Shown: positions 8,414-16,791, counted from the first letter of the stretch. The stretch is 64,000 nucleotides of DNA from Inquilinus sp052078665 (GCF_052078665.1 NZ_JBQJIK010000001.1:62001-126000), one strand, 5' to 3'. The notes: generated from the letters alone by a model not told the origin. Numbers and translations are program-made.

Positions 8414-8608
8414 GTGGGCCAGGCCATACCTTCCACCAGCGACATTGTGATCACCGCCTATGAGGCGCGCCGCGCCGCCGGCGCCGATGAATGGACGGCC
8501 TGCGACGCCGCGCTCGAGGCGTTCCGCAGACGTCACCCCGAAGCGTCATCCGACCTGGCCAACACCTTTATCGCCGACGTGCTGCGGGACCATACCGCCC
8601 GGCATTAA
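8414..8608 (+). CDS. Small conserved-type protein, 64 aa
   Basis: Starts with GTG at 8414, preceded by an AGGGAGAGG ribosome-binding site. The sequence is helical and contains AYEARRAAGADEWTACDAA and FRRRHPEAS. The same spaced pattern (AY, GA, A-DAA, F, HPE) occurs in the 81-aa protein at 46338, so the two look like members of one small-protein family. Function unknown. The PhaR-like dyad upstream suggests a link to carbon storage, which is inference. Confidence 0.65.
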   Translation: MGQAIPSTSDIVITAYEARRAAGADEWTACDAALEAFRRRHPEASSDLANTFIADVLRDHTARH

Positions 8609-8645
8609 GGCGGCATTACATCCGACATTTCGCATTGCAGCGAAA

Positions 8646-9431
8646 TCAGGCGGCGCCGGATGCCGCGCCTGATGCGGATCGCCGGCCGGCTGTCGCCGCC
8701 ACCTCGCGGCACAGCCGGAACTCGCTGCCGCGTTGCCGCGCCCGCTCGAACAGCCGCTCGATCATCGTGATCCGCGCCGCCCGGCCGACGCCGAGATCGG
8801 CGCGCGGATGCAGGGTCATGCAGGCGTAGCCGTCGGTGGCGAGCAGCGCGTCCCACGCCTCGATCATGAAGGCCTCGGCCCGCGACTGGGTCAGGCGCTG
8901 GCCGAAATGGGTGGCGTCGGTCAGGCCCTGGCTGACCGGCAGCTCGACCATCCCGTCACCGCCGTCCCCATCCAGCGGATAGGGCGCGTCGTCGTCGATG
9001 AAGCTGCTGTCATAGCGGTAGCCGAGGCGCCGCAGGATCGGGAGGGTGCGGGTCGACAGCGTCCCGGTGGGGGCGCGGAAGCCGATCGGCGCCGTGCCGC
9101 ACAGCGCGGTCAGGCGGGCATGCGCCTGCTCCAGCACCGCGTTCTCGCGGTCGCCCAGGCCGATATGGTCCTCGAAGGCCAGGCCGTTCGAGGCCACCTC
9201 GTGGCCGTCGGCCAGGCAGCGTTCCAGCAGGGCGCGGCAGCGCTCGGCCTCGAACGCCGGCCAGAAGAAGGTGGCCTTGATCTCCGACCGGTGAAGCGAC
9301 TCCAGCACCCGGGCCAGGCCGATGCGGTAGGTGTAGCGGCCGAGGCCAAGGCGGCCGAACAGCTCCTCCTCCGGCGCCGTCGCGGCCTCCGGGCCGACGC
9401 CGTGGACATTGACCGTGACCAGGGTGTTCAT
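8646..9431 (-). CDS. Polysaccharide deacetylase-fold protein with degenerate metal site
   Basis: 261 aa, NodB-fold relative. The first motif reads VTVNVHGVG, where the upstream partner has VTVHVDG, and the second reads HEVASNGLAFED, where active enzymes have H-x3-5-H; the metal-binding Asp and second His are therefore missing. The rest of the fold is retained: IGFRAPTGTLST, LRRLGYRYDSSFIDDDAPY and ACMTLHPRADLG. Its ATG overlaps the stop of the upstream deacetylase by four bases, so the two are translationally coupled. It may be a pseudoenzyme partner in a heteromer or have another activity. Confidence 0.8.
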   Translation of the reverse strand: MNTLVTVNVHGVGPEAATAPEEELFGRLGLGRYTYRIGLARVLESLHRSEIKATFFWPAFEAERCRALLERCLADGHEVASNGLAFEDHIGLGDRENAVLEQAHARLTALCGTAPIGFRAPTGTLSTRTLPILRRLGYRYDSSFIDDDAPYPLDGDGGDGMVELPVSQGLTDATHFGQRLTQSRAEAFMIEAWDALLATDGYACMTLHPRADLGVGRAARITMIERLFERARQRGSEFRLCREVAATAGRRSASGAASGAA

Positions 9432-10249
9432 GGGCGCGGGTTCCTCCAGGCGTCGGGATCGGCCAGGCAGTGCTCGGCCAGCGACTTCATGCGCAGGGCC
9501 GCGACGCCCGGCCGGGCCAGGGCGTGGCGCAGGAACGCCTCGACCGCCGCGGCGCGGGCCGGCAATCCGGAGCCGCCATTGGCCTCCGGATGGATGATCA
9601 GCTGGACATAGCCGTCGCCGGCCTCGATCGCCGCCAGCTCCTGGATCCAGTTCTCCAGCACCTCCGACGCCAGCGCCCGGCCGATGGCGTACATCGGGTG
9701 GTCGTCCAGCGAGACGATGTTGTTCGGCAGGATGGCGAAATCCGGCTGCCCGGCCTCGGCCGGCAGCAGATAGGGCAGGTCGTCGTCCTTCTCGCTGGCG
9801 TCGTAGCGATAGCCCAGGCGGCGCAGCGTCGGCAGGGTCAGGCGGCTCTTGCGGCCGGAGGGCGAGCACCAGCCGACCGGGGCCTCGCCGACCGTGTCGG
9901 CGATGATGCGGTGGGTCTTCTCCAGCAGGGCCGGCTCGGCGTCGCCCAGGTCCCAGCCCTCGTGCTGGTAGCCATGCGCCGCCAGCTCGTGGCCGGCGCG
10001 GTGGATGTCGCGGTACAGCTCGGGCCAGGTCTCGACGTCCTGGCCGCAGACGAAGAAGGTGGCGGGGATGCCCAGCCGGTCGAACATGTCGAGATAGCGC
10101 CGCACGCCGCGCCGGATGGCGTAGCGGCCGCGGCTGTGGATGCCGAGCGCGTTGAGGCCGCGCCCGGCCTCCTCCGACGGGCCGTCGACATGGACCGTGA
10201 CGCACAGCGCGGTCCGGGCGCCGCCCGGCCAGCGCGTTGGCGCTGCCAT
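9428..10249 (-). CDS. Polysaccharide deacetylase family protein (NodB fold)
   Basis: 273 aa. Motifs of the cyclic-imide-hydrolase/peptidoglycan-deacetylase branch are intact: VTVHVDG supplies the catalytic Asp, HELAAHGYQHEGW the two metal His residues, and GWCSPSG and LGYRYDASEKDDDLPY follow, ending with QLIIHPEANGG. Metal-dependent removal of N- or O-acyl groups or imide opening is expected; the substrate cannot be told. The ATG at 10249 is preferred over the GTG three bases upstream. No signal peptide, so probably cytoplasmic. First gene of a two-gene operon with the degenerate paralogue. Confidence 0.85.
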   Translation of the reverse strand: MAAPTRWPGGARTALCVTVHVDGPSEEAGRGLNALGIHSRGRYAIRRGVRRYLDMFDRLGIPATFFVCGQDVETWPELYRDIHRAGHELAAHGYQHEGWDLGDAEPALLEKTHRIIADTVGEAPVGWCSPSGRKSRLTLPTLRRLGYRYDASEKDDDLPYLLPAEAGQPDFAILPNNIVSLDDHPMYAIGRALASEVLENWIQELAAIEAGDGYVQLIIHPEANGGSGLPARAAAVEAFLRHALARPGVAALRMKSLAEHCLADPDAWRNPRP

Positions 10250-10496
10250 CACTCGTCTCCGATTCTGCTTCCAGTGTGGGACGAGATTGGCATGCCGGCG
10301 GGACCAGGATCAACATTATACCGGGACAAAATGCAATCCGGAGCGCCGGATCGGCGGTGTTCCCGGCGGAACAGCCGGCCGGCGGAGTCTGTGGCAAGGA
10401 GAGAGGCTGATCGATCGAATGTCGGACCGAGCCGTGTATGTTCGGCCGCTGGCCCGGCCGTGATCGGGTTCGCCACAGGCTGTGCCGGAACGACCG

Positions 10497-11720
10497 ATGC
10501 CTTCAGACCTTTCCGAGATCCCGCAGCGGATGGCCCGGCTGGTCCTGGTGACGCCGGACGGCCGCGTCCTCGGCATCCTGCCGCCGGTCGCCGCGGCGAC
10601 GCCGTGGTGGCAGGAGGCCGGGCCGGTGGTCCGGGCGGTCCGCGACCGCTTCGGCATCGAGGCCACCATCCTGCGGCTGCTGGAGACCGAGCGCGACCGG
10701 CCGCATTGCGGCGGGGTGACCTATCTGGCCGAGGCCGCGGGCCTCGCCGAGGATGCACAGCCCGTGCCGGCCGAACCCTGGGCCGGCACGCTCGACGAGC
10801 AACCGCTGCGCCTTCCCTATGCCCGGCCCGGCGGCCCGGCCGCGGACCTGGCCTGGGCCCGGCGGGTGCTGGACCGGCACGGCCTGCGGCCCGCGGGCGC
10901 GCCGGTGCAGGTCCGCAGCTGGAACCTGTCCAGCATCTGGCGCATTCCGGTCGAGGGGCAGGTGGCCTGGCTGAAGGCGGTGCCGCCCTTCTTCGCGCAT
11001 GAGGGGCGCCTGCTGGCGCGCCTGGCCGGCGGGCCGGTGCCGCGGCTGCTCGGGCAGGAGGGCGGCCGCGTGCTGCTGGCCGAGATCCCGGGCGAGGACC
11101 TGTACGAGGCCGGGCCGGCGCAGCTGCGCGCCATGGTGGCGCTGCTGGTCGGCCTGCAGCGCGCCTGGCAGGGGCGGGCGGAGGAGCTGCTGGCGTTCGG
11201 CCTGCCGGACTGGCGCGCGCCGGCGCTGGAAGCGGCGATCGCCGCGGTGGTGGAGCGGACGGCGGATGAGCTCGCGGCGGCCGACCGGGCGGTCCTGGCC
11301 GGCTTCCTGCGCAGCCTGCCGTGCCGCTTCGCCGATATCGCCGCCTGCGGCCTCGACGACACGCTGGTGCATGGCGACTTCCACCCCGGCAATTGCCGCG
11401 GCGAGGGCACGGCGATCACCCTGCTCGACTGGGGCGACAGCGGCGTCGGCCATCCGCTGCTCGACCAGCCGGCCTTCCTGACCCGGATCCCGGGCGACGC
11501 GGTCGGGCCGGTCCGAACCCATTGGCACGAACGCTGGCGCGACGCGGCGCCGGGCGCCGATCCCGACCGGGCCGCGGCACTGCTCGCCCCGATCGCCGCC
11601 GCCCGGCAGGCGGTGATCTACCGCCGCTTCCTCGACGGCATCGAGCCGGCGGAGCGGGTCTACCACCGCACCGACCCCGCCGACTGGCTGGGCCGGACCG
11701 CGGCGATCCTGCGCGGGTAG
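10497..11720 (+). CDS. Aminoglycoside phosphotransferase (APH)-fold kinase with extra N-terminal domain
   Basis: 407 aa. The C-terminal two thirds is a kinase of the APH/choline-kinase superfamily, shown by the catalytic loop VHGDFHPGN and metal motif LLDWGDSGVGHP. Residues about 1-110 are a separate domain (ARLVLVTPDGRVLGILPP, then GGVTYLAEA) resembling a small alpha/beta, NUDIX-like fold without a NUDIX box. The substrate is unknown; such genes in environmental bacteria are usually metabolic kinases rather than resistance determinants. I chose ATG 10497 over GTG 10482. Divergent from the deacetylase pair across about 250 bases. Confidence 0.78.
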   Translation: MPSDLSEIPQRMARLVLVTPDGRVLGILPPVAAATPWWQEAGPVVRAVRDRFGIEATILRLLETERDRPHCGGVTYLAEAAGLAEDAQPVPAEPWAGTLDEQPLRLPYARPGGPAADLAWARRVLDRHGLRPAGAPVQVRSWNLSSIWRIPVEGQVAWLKAVPPFFAHEGRLLARLAGGPVPRLLGQEGGRVLLAEIPGEDLYEAGPAQLRAMVALLVGLQRAWQGRAEELLAFGLPDWRAPALEAAIAAVVERTADELAAADRAVLAGFLRSLPCRFADIAACGLDDTLVHGDFHPGNCRGEGTAITLLDWGDSGVGHPLLDQPAFLTRIPGDAVGPVRTHWHERWRDAAPGADPDRAAALLAPIAAARQAVIYRRFLDGIEPAERVYHRTDPADWLGRTAAILRG

Positions 11721-11820
11721 ATCGATCGGCGAGGGAGGCGGCGGGCGCAGGAGTGCGTAGCCTCTCCCGCTTGCGAGACCCTTCCGGAACTCTGCTGTTT
11801 GCGCGGATCATCGTCTTCCA

Positions 11821-11850
11821 CTCTCCCCCTCCCGCAAGGGGAAGGGAGAG
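11821..11850. terminator. Hairpin repeat between convergent kinase and regA genes
   Basis: CTCTCCC / GGGAGAG arms with a partly paired interior around GCAA. It is a G/C-rich dispersed hairpin without a T-tract. A smaller TCTCCCGC-TT-GCGAGA hairpin lies just upstream at about 11763. Confidence 0.4.
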
Positions 11851-11907
11851 ATCACAAATTCATTGTGGAAGAGGCTCCGGGGCCTGGTACCAACCGCCCG
11901 GCGCCGG

Positions 11908-12495
11908 TCAGCCGCGCGGGGCGTGCTTGTTCAGGATGCGCTGCAGGGTGCGGCGGTGCATCTTCAGCCGGCGCGCCGTCTCCGACACGTTGCGGTCGCA
12001 CTGCTCGAACACGCGCTGGATGTGCTCCCACCGCACCCGGTCGGCCGACATCGGGTTCTCCGGCGGCGGCGGCAGCTTCTCGTCCGGGTTCAGCAGCGCC
12101 GCCTCGATCTGGTCGGCATCGGTCGGCTTGGCCAGATAGTCGACCGCGCCGGCCTTCACCGCGGCCACCGCCGTGGCGATGTTGCCGTAGCCGGTCAGCA
12201 TGATCACCCGGCTGTCCGGCCGCGCCTCATGCAGCACCGGCACGATGTCCAGGCCGTTGCCGTCGCCCAGCCGCAGGTCCAGCACGGCGAAGGCGGGGGC
12301 GACGCGGCGGGCCAGGTCGATGCCGGTGGCGAGGCCGTCGGCGGTCACCACCTCGAAGCCCCGTTTCTCCATGGCGCGGGCCAGGCGGGTGCGGAAGGCG
12401 ACGTCGTCGTCGACGATCAGGAGACTCTTGGCGGCGTCGCGCGCCGGCAGCGGCGCCGGCTGTTCGGGGGTCAGGATGGCAGGAGAGATGGTCAT
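11908..12495 (-). CDS. regA: Redox response regulator RegA/ActR/PrrA family
   Basis: 195-aa two-domain regulator. The receiver domain has the acidic pair D29-D30, phospho-acceptor D73 (VLDLRLGDGNG), T101 and K123. A proline-rich linker (LPPPPENPMS) leads to a Fis-type helix-turn-helix, NVSETARRLKMHRRTLQRIL, which is essentially diagnostic for RegA/ActR/PrrA. It receives phosphate from RegB and controls respiration, carbon and nitrogen fixation or photosynthesis genes according to redox state. Its ATG overlaps the regB stop by four bases. The two-gene order regB-regA on one transcript is unusual, since in Rhodobacter they are divergent. Confidence 0.94.
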   Translation of the reverse strand: MTISPAILTPEQPAPLPARDAAKSLLIVDDDVAFRTRLARAMEKRGFEVVTADGLATGIDLARRVAPAFAVLDLRLGDGNGLDIVPVLHEARPDSRVIMLTGYGNIATAVAAVKAGAVDYLAKPTDADQIEAALLNPDEKLPPPPENPMSADRVRWEHIQRVFEQCDRNVSETARRLKMHRRTLQRILNKHAPRG

Positions 12496-13835
12496 ACCCA
12501 GGTCCTTTCTTTCCTCTCAAATTTGTGTCGCGGCCACGCAACTGCAATGACCGCGCCCCCTTGCAGGCCATTTGAGAAGGATAATTGGGCCCCGCTGTGC
12601 TCGAGCAGCGTGGCCGCGATGAAGATGCCGAGACCCATATGGTCGCTGTCCTCGCCGCGGCCAGAGACATAGGGCTCGCCCAGCCGGCCGAGCAGCGCCA
12701 GCGGGAAGCCCGGGCCGTCGTCGATGATCTTCAGCACCACGGTCTTCGGTCCATATTCGGCGCCGATCTCGACCCGGTTTCGCGCGAATTGCAGCGCGTT
12801 CTGGATCAAATTGCCCAAACCATGGATCAATTCCGGCGTCCGCCGCAGCAGCAGCGCCTGGCCCGGCGGGCCGTCGGCGGCGGTGATGAACAGGCGGCGA
12901 TTCTCGGCATGCAGGTAGCTTTCGGCCGCCGCCCCGGCCAGCGCCGGCAGGGTCATCAGCCGGAACGGGTCGCCGTCATCCGGCTCCGGCCGCCGCGCCA
13001 GCTCGGTCAGAATGTCGCGGCAGCGGCCGACCTCCTGCTCCAGCAGGGCGATGTCCTCGGCCATCGGGTGGTCGGCCGGCACGTCGCGCCGCATCTCCCG
13101 CGCGATCAGGGTGATGGTGCCGAGCGGCGTGCCCAGCTGATGCGCCGCCGCCGCGGCCAGGCCGCCCAAGAGCGAGATCCGCTGCTCGCGCTCCAGCGCC
13201 ATCTGGGTGGCGGCCAGGGCATCCGACACCTGCCGGGCGTCGGCCGCGACCTGCCAGACATAATGCGAGACGAAGATGATCGAGATGCCCATCGCCAGCC
13301 CGACGCCGAGATGGTAGGGCGACCCGCTGGAGGGCATGCCGCCCGGCAGCGGATAGTGCCAGAAGGCCAGCAGCACGACGCCGGCGATGGCCAGGCCGGT
13401 CAGCGTCATCGTGCTGCGGTAGCTGAGCAGCGTGGCCGACACCGTCAGCGGCGCCAGCATCAGCACCACGAAGGGGTTCAGCAAGCCGCCGGTGAGGAAC
13501 AGCAGCGCCACCAACTGGCACATGTCGTAGCCGAGATACAGCGCCGCGTCCCGCTCCACCAGGCGCAGCCGCCACTTACCCTGGACGAAGGCGGCGACGT
13601 TCAGCGCCACCGAGATGGCGACGATCGCCAGCGCCGGCCACAGCGGCAGGCCGTAGTCCAGCCAGTAATGCACGAACAGGAGGGTGGCGGCCTGGCCGGC
13701 GACGGCGACCCAGCGGATCTTGATCAGGGTGATCTGGCTGATCCGCGCCCGCATCCGCCGGCCCGGACTCACCTCGGGCGCCTCGGCCAGCGGCCGCAGC
13801 GCGGGGTCGCGCCCGGCCTCCGCCGCCGGATCCAT
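12492..13835 (-). CDS. regB: Redox-sensing histidine kinase RegB/ActS/PrrB family
   Basis: 447-aa sensor kinase with six predicted membrane helices (about residues 40-200). The quinone-binding heptad GGLLNPF is at 116-122, the phospho-accepting His at H232 (AAAAAHQLGTPLG) and the redox-active Cys at C272 (GRCRDIL). The ATP-binding domain has N, G1 (DDGPGFP) and G2 (GLGIFIA) boxes. It senses the ubiquinone pool and cytoplasmic redox and phosphorylates RegA. The ATG at 13835 puts the first helix at the usual place. It is divergent from an ABC exporter starting 45 bases away, so promoters must overlap. Confidence 0.93.
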   Translation of the reverse strand: MDPAAEAGRDPALRPLAEAPEVSPGRRMRARISQITLIKIRWVAVAGQAATLLFVHYWLDYGLPLWPALAIVAISVALNVAAFVQGKWRLRLVERDAALYLGYDMCQLVALLFLTGGLLNPFVVLMLAPLTVSATLLSYRSTMTLTGLAIAGVVLLAFWHYPLPGGMPSSGSPYHLGVGLAMGISIIFVSHYVWQVAADARQVSDALAATQMALEREQRISLLGGLAAAAAHQLGTPLGTITLIAREMRRDVPADHPMAEDIALLEQEVGRCRDILTELARRPEPDDGDPFRLMTLPALAGAAAESYLHAENRRLFITAADGPPGQALLLRRTPELIHGLGNLIQNALQFARNRVEIGAEYGPKTVVLKIIDDGPGFPLALLGRLGEPYVSGRGEDSDHMGLGIFIAATLLEHSGAQLSFSNGLQGGAVIAVAWPRHKFERKERTWV

Positions 13836-13880
13836 CCCGGCCCCCTGGTCATTTTCGACCTGTCCGTCCATTCTCGCTCC

Positions 13881-14642
13881 ATGCTCTCCGACGGCGTCAT
13901 CATAGCGGAGCGCCTGTCCAAGCGCTTCCATCCCGGCGCCGCGCCCGCGGTCGACGGCATTTCCTTCGTGGTGCCGCGCGGGTCCACCGTCGCGCTGCTG
14001 GGCGGCAACGGGGCCGGCAAGACCACCACGATCTCGATGCTGCTCGGCCTGCTGCTGCCGTCGGACGGCCGCATCACCGTGCTCGGCCATGACATGGCGC
14101 GGGACCGCTTTGCCGTCCTGCCCCGGATGAACTTCTCGAGTCCCTATGTCGATCTGCCGCACCGGCTGACGGTGCGCGAGAACCTGGCGGTCTATGCCCG
14201 GCTGTACGGCGTGCGCGACCGCCGCAGCCGCATCGCCGAGCTGGCCGAGCTGCTGGACCTGACCGGATTCCTCGACCGGCCGTCCGGTAAATTGTCGGCC
14301 GGCCAGAAGACCCGGGTGGCGCTGGCCAAGGCGCTGGTCAACGCGCCGGAGCTGCTGCTGCTCGACGAGCCGACCGCCTCGCTCGACCCCGACACCGGCG
14401 ACTGGGTGCGCGGCATGCTGGAGCGCTATCGGGCCGAGCGCGGCGCCACCATTCTGCTGGCCAGCCACAACATGGACGAGGTCGAGCGGCTGAGCGACCA
14501 GGTGCTGATGCTGAAGGCCGGCAAGATCGTCGACCAGGGCTCGCCGGACCAGCTGATCGCCAACTACGGCCGCACCGACCTGGAGGAGGTGTTCCTCGAC
14601 ATCGCCCGCAGCCGCGGCGCGCTGGGGCAAGCGGCGCAATGA
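13881..14642 (+). CDS. ABC-2 exporter ATP-binding protein
   Basis: 253-aa ATPase with Walker A GGNGAGKTT (41-49), signature LSAGQKTR, Walker B LLLLDEPTAS and switch His in LLASHNMDEVE. It is of the DrrA/NodI/CcmA group that energises ABC-2 permeases, and the partner follows 10 bases downstream. Substrate unknown. The start is 45 bases from the divergent regB start, raising the possibility of RegA control. Confidence 0.92.
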   Translation: MLSDGVIIAERLSKRFHPGAAPAVDGISFVVPRGSTVALLGGNGAGKTTTISMLLGLLLPSDGRITVLGHDMARDRFAVLPRMNFSSPYVDLPHRLTVRENLAVYARLYGVRDRRSRIAELAELLDLTGFLDRPSGKLSAGQKTRVALAKALVNAPELLLLDEPTASLDPDTGDWVRGMLERYRAERGATILLASHNMDEVERLSDQVLMLKAGKIVDQGSPDQLIANYGRTDLEEVFLDIARSRGALGQAAQ

Positions 14643-14652
14643 GGCCGGCGCC

Positions 14653-15483
14653 ATGAGCGGGACCCTCGCCTCGCCGACCGCCCTGCGCGGCTCGTCCTCG
14701 GGCCGCATCCTGGCGGTGATGCTGCGCCACCTCTACATCCTGCGCGGCTCGATGCCGCGGCTGGTCGAGCTGATGTACTGGCCGACGGTGCAGATGGTGG
14801 TCTGGGGCCTGATCACCGAAAGCCTGGCGCCGGCGATGAACTGGCAGGCCCAGGCGGCCGGCGTGCTGATCTCGGCGGTGCTGCTGTGGGACCTGCTGTT
14901 CCGGGCCCAGCTCGGCATGTCGATCTCCTTCCTCGAGGAGATGTGGAGCCGCAATCTCGGCCACCTCTTCGTCAGCCCGTTGCGGCCCTGGGAATGGGTG
15001 GCGTCGCTGATGGCGATGAGCCTGATCCGCACCCTGGTCGGGGTGGTGCCGGCGGCCGTGCTGGCGATCCTGCTGTACCATTGGAACATCTTCTCGCTCG
15101 GCCTGCCGCTGCTGGCCTTCTTCGTCAACCTGATCGTCACCGGCTGGGCCGTGGCGCTGGTGGTGCTGGCGCTGATCCTGCGCTACGGCATGGGGGCGGA
15201 GGGGCTGGCCTGGGCGATTGTCTTCGCCATCTCGCCGATCAGCGCGATCTACTACCCGGTCTCGGTGCTGCCCGGCTGGCTGCAGGGCGTGGCCCTGGCG
15301 CTGCCGCCGGCCCATGTGTTCGAGGGCATGCGCGGCCTCTTGCACGGCCAGGACTTCGACACCGGCCATTTCTTCGCCGCGGTCGGCCTGAACGTGATCT
15401 GGCTCGGCCTCGGCAGCGCCGCCTTCCTCAGGGGCTTCCATACCGCCCGCAACCGCGGCTCGCTGCTGCAGCAGGGGGAGTAG
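14653..15483 (+). CDS. ABC-2 exporter permease
   Basis: 276-aa membrane protein with about six helices, the inner-membrane partner of the preceding ATPase. It has FVSPLRPWEWVASLMAMS as the coupling helix region and YYPVSVLPGWLQGVALALPP before the last helices. It is not closely similar to the permease pair at 6.5-8.2 kb. Confidence 0.9.
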   Translation: MSGTLASPTALRGSSSGRILAVMLRHLYILRGSMPRLVELMYWPTVQMVVWGLITESLAPAMNWQAQAAGVLISAVLLWDLLFRAQLGMSISFLEEMWSRNLGHLFVSPLRPWEWVASLMAMSLIRTLVGVVPAAVLAILLYHWNIFSLGLPLLAFFVNLIVTGWAVALVVLALILRYGMGAEGLAWAIVFAISPISAIYYPVSVLPGWLQGVALALPPAHVFEGMRGLLHGQDFDTGHFFAAVGLNVIWLGLGSAAFLRGFHTARNRGSLLQQGE

Positions 15484-15485
15484 GC

Positions 15486-15671
15486 ATGTCGCGCGACTTC
15501 ATTCGGCAAAGGCGAGATGCCGCCGAGCAGGACGCTCGGTTTCGTCGCGAGGTGCAAATCGGCCTCGATGCCGCCGCTGCCGGTGATCTGGTATCCGCCG
15601 AGGACGTCGAAGCCGAAGCAATGGCATGGAGGGCTGAAATCCGGCGAAAGCTGACTGACCCAGCATCGTGA
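15486..15671 (+). CDS. Small ParD/RelB-like protein, 61 aa (orphan antitoxin candidate)
   Basis: Begins three bases after the permease stop. It is a charged helical protein; the run IGLDAAAAGDLVSAEDVEAE resembles the C-terminal toxin-binding part of ParD/RelB-family antitoxins (GL-A-G-V-EEV pattern). No toxin gene follows: the next gene is ExoD on the other strand. It is either an orphan antitoxin, a relic or an unrelated small protein. Confidence 0.5.
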   Translation: MSRDFIRQRRDAAEQDARFRREVQIGLDAAAAGDLVSAEDVEAEAMAWRAEIRRKLTDPAS

Positions 15672-15697
15672 GATTGGTCGCCGGATTCCTCGATACC

Positions 15698-16291
15698 TCA
15701 GAAGAACCCCCGCACCCAGCCCAGCTCGCCCATCGTCTGCCAGACGGCGCCGGCGGCGATGGCGAGCAGCAGGGCCGAGGCAGAGAGGGCGATGCAGAGC
15801 AGGATGCCGTCCTCCTCCAGATAGGCGATGGCGAGTAGGGCGATCGCCAAGGCCGGCGGGACGTTGCTCAAGGGGATCGGCGCCAGCAGCAGCAGGCCGA
15901 GCAGCAGCACCACCGGGCCGACCACCCGCTTGGTCACCGCGAACGGCATCGGCCAGCGCGGATGGATGAAGCCCTCGATGGCGCGCAGCACCGGCACGGC
16001 GCGGCCGAGGGTGCGCGCCAGCCCCTCGGTCCGCACGCTGCGCTCGGCGACGCGGCGGGGGAAGGCCGGGCCGGCATGGCCCAGCATCATCTGCACCGCC
16101 AGGATGGCCAGCAGCGGGGCGACGATGGCGGACGCGCCCGGCATCGCCCCGAGCAGCGCCAGCAGCAGCATCACCAGGCCGAAGGAGCGGTCGCCCAGCC
16201 TGTCGACCAGCCAGCGCAAGGTCACGCGCTCGGCATCGGCGTTGCGCAGCAGGCCGTCGAGCAGGGCGGAGGTCGGAATCCGGGTCGTCAT
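15698..16291 (-). CDS. Exopolysaccharide synthesis protein ExoD family (copy 1)
   Basis: 197-aa membrane protein of the ExoD family, with the signature GDRSFGLVMLLLALLGAMPG and P-I-P-L-S-N-V-P-P-A segment and four to five hydrophobic helices. ExoD is needed for exopolysaccharide production and alkali tolerance in rhizobia; its biochemical role is not established. The ATG at 16291 was chosen because the upstream continuation is shadow sequence. A second ExoD-type gene is at 48.5 kb. Confidence 0.85.
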   Translation of the reverse strand: MTTRIPTSALLDGLLRNADAERVTLRWLVDRLGDRSFGLVMLLLALLGAMPGASAIVAPLLAILAVQMMLGHAGPAFPRRVAERSVRTEGLARTLGRAVPVLRAIEGFIHPRWPMPFAVTKRVVGPVVLLLGLLLLAPIPLSNVPPALAIALLAIAYLEEDGILLCIALSASALLLAIAAGAVWQTMGELGWVRGFF

Positions 16292-16341
16292 TTCGCCGGC
16301 AGGATACCCGAAGGCTCTCTCGCCGGGAGTCAATCCTGGCG

Positions 16342-16791
16342 TCAGGGGCGGGATCCCAGCGTCGCCGCCAGGCGGTTCGCCAGGCCGCAGGCCTTGGTCC
16401 GGCGGCCGGGGCTGAGCCGGGCGGCCAGGGTGCGGTAACCGGCCTGGGCCGCGGCGCGCTCGGCGCCGGTCGCCCGCGCCGCGGCCACCAGGAACCAGGC
16501 GCCGGCCCGGACCTGGTCGCCCGACAGCGGTGGGCTGTCGGCGTAGAGCTCGGCCAGCCGCAGCTGGGCGCGCGGCAGGCCGTTGCCGGCGGCCAGCAGC
16601 AGCCAGCGCAGCGCCTCGGCCCGGTCGCCGGGGATGGTGTAGCCGTTGTCGTCGAGGCGGCTGTCGCTGATCACGCCGAGATTGTATTGCGCCGCCGCGT
16701 CGCCGGCCTCCGCGGCGCGCCGCAGTGCCCTCTGATCGGAGGTCGCCGGGGCCAGGCGGGGCAGTGCTGCCGGATCGGCCGGGGCGCTCAC
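16342..16791 (-). CDS. Sel1-like repeat protein, 149 aa
   Basis: Contains SLR/TPR-like helical repeats: LRRAAEAGDAAAQYNLGVI, then DRAEALRWLLLAAGNGLPRAQLRLAELY and RAGAWFLVAAA. Such repeats mediate protein interactions, and no partner is evident. No signal peptide. It overlaps the upstream Cys-cluster gene by four bases (start within that gene's stop), so the two are co-translated. Confidence 0.75.
   Translation of the reverse strand: MSAPADPAALPRLAPATSDQRALRRAAEAGDAAAQYNLGVISDSRLDDNGYTIPGDRAEALRWLLLAAGNGLPRAQLRLAELYADSPPLSGDQVRAGAWFLVAAARATGAERAAAQAGYRTLAARLSPGRRTKACGLANRLAATLGSRP

Noticed and set aside
10497..11720. Aminoglycoside resistance gene
   Set aside because: The APH-type kinase motifs are shared by many metabolic kinases; there is no linkage to mobile elements or other resistance genes and an extra N-terminal domain is present.
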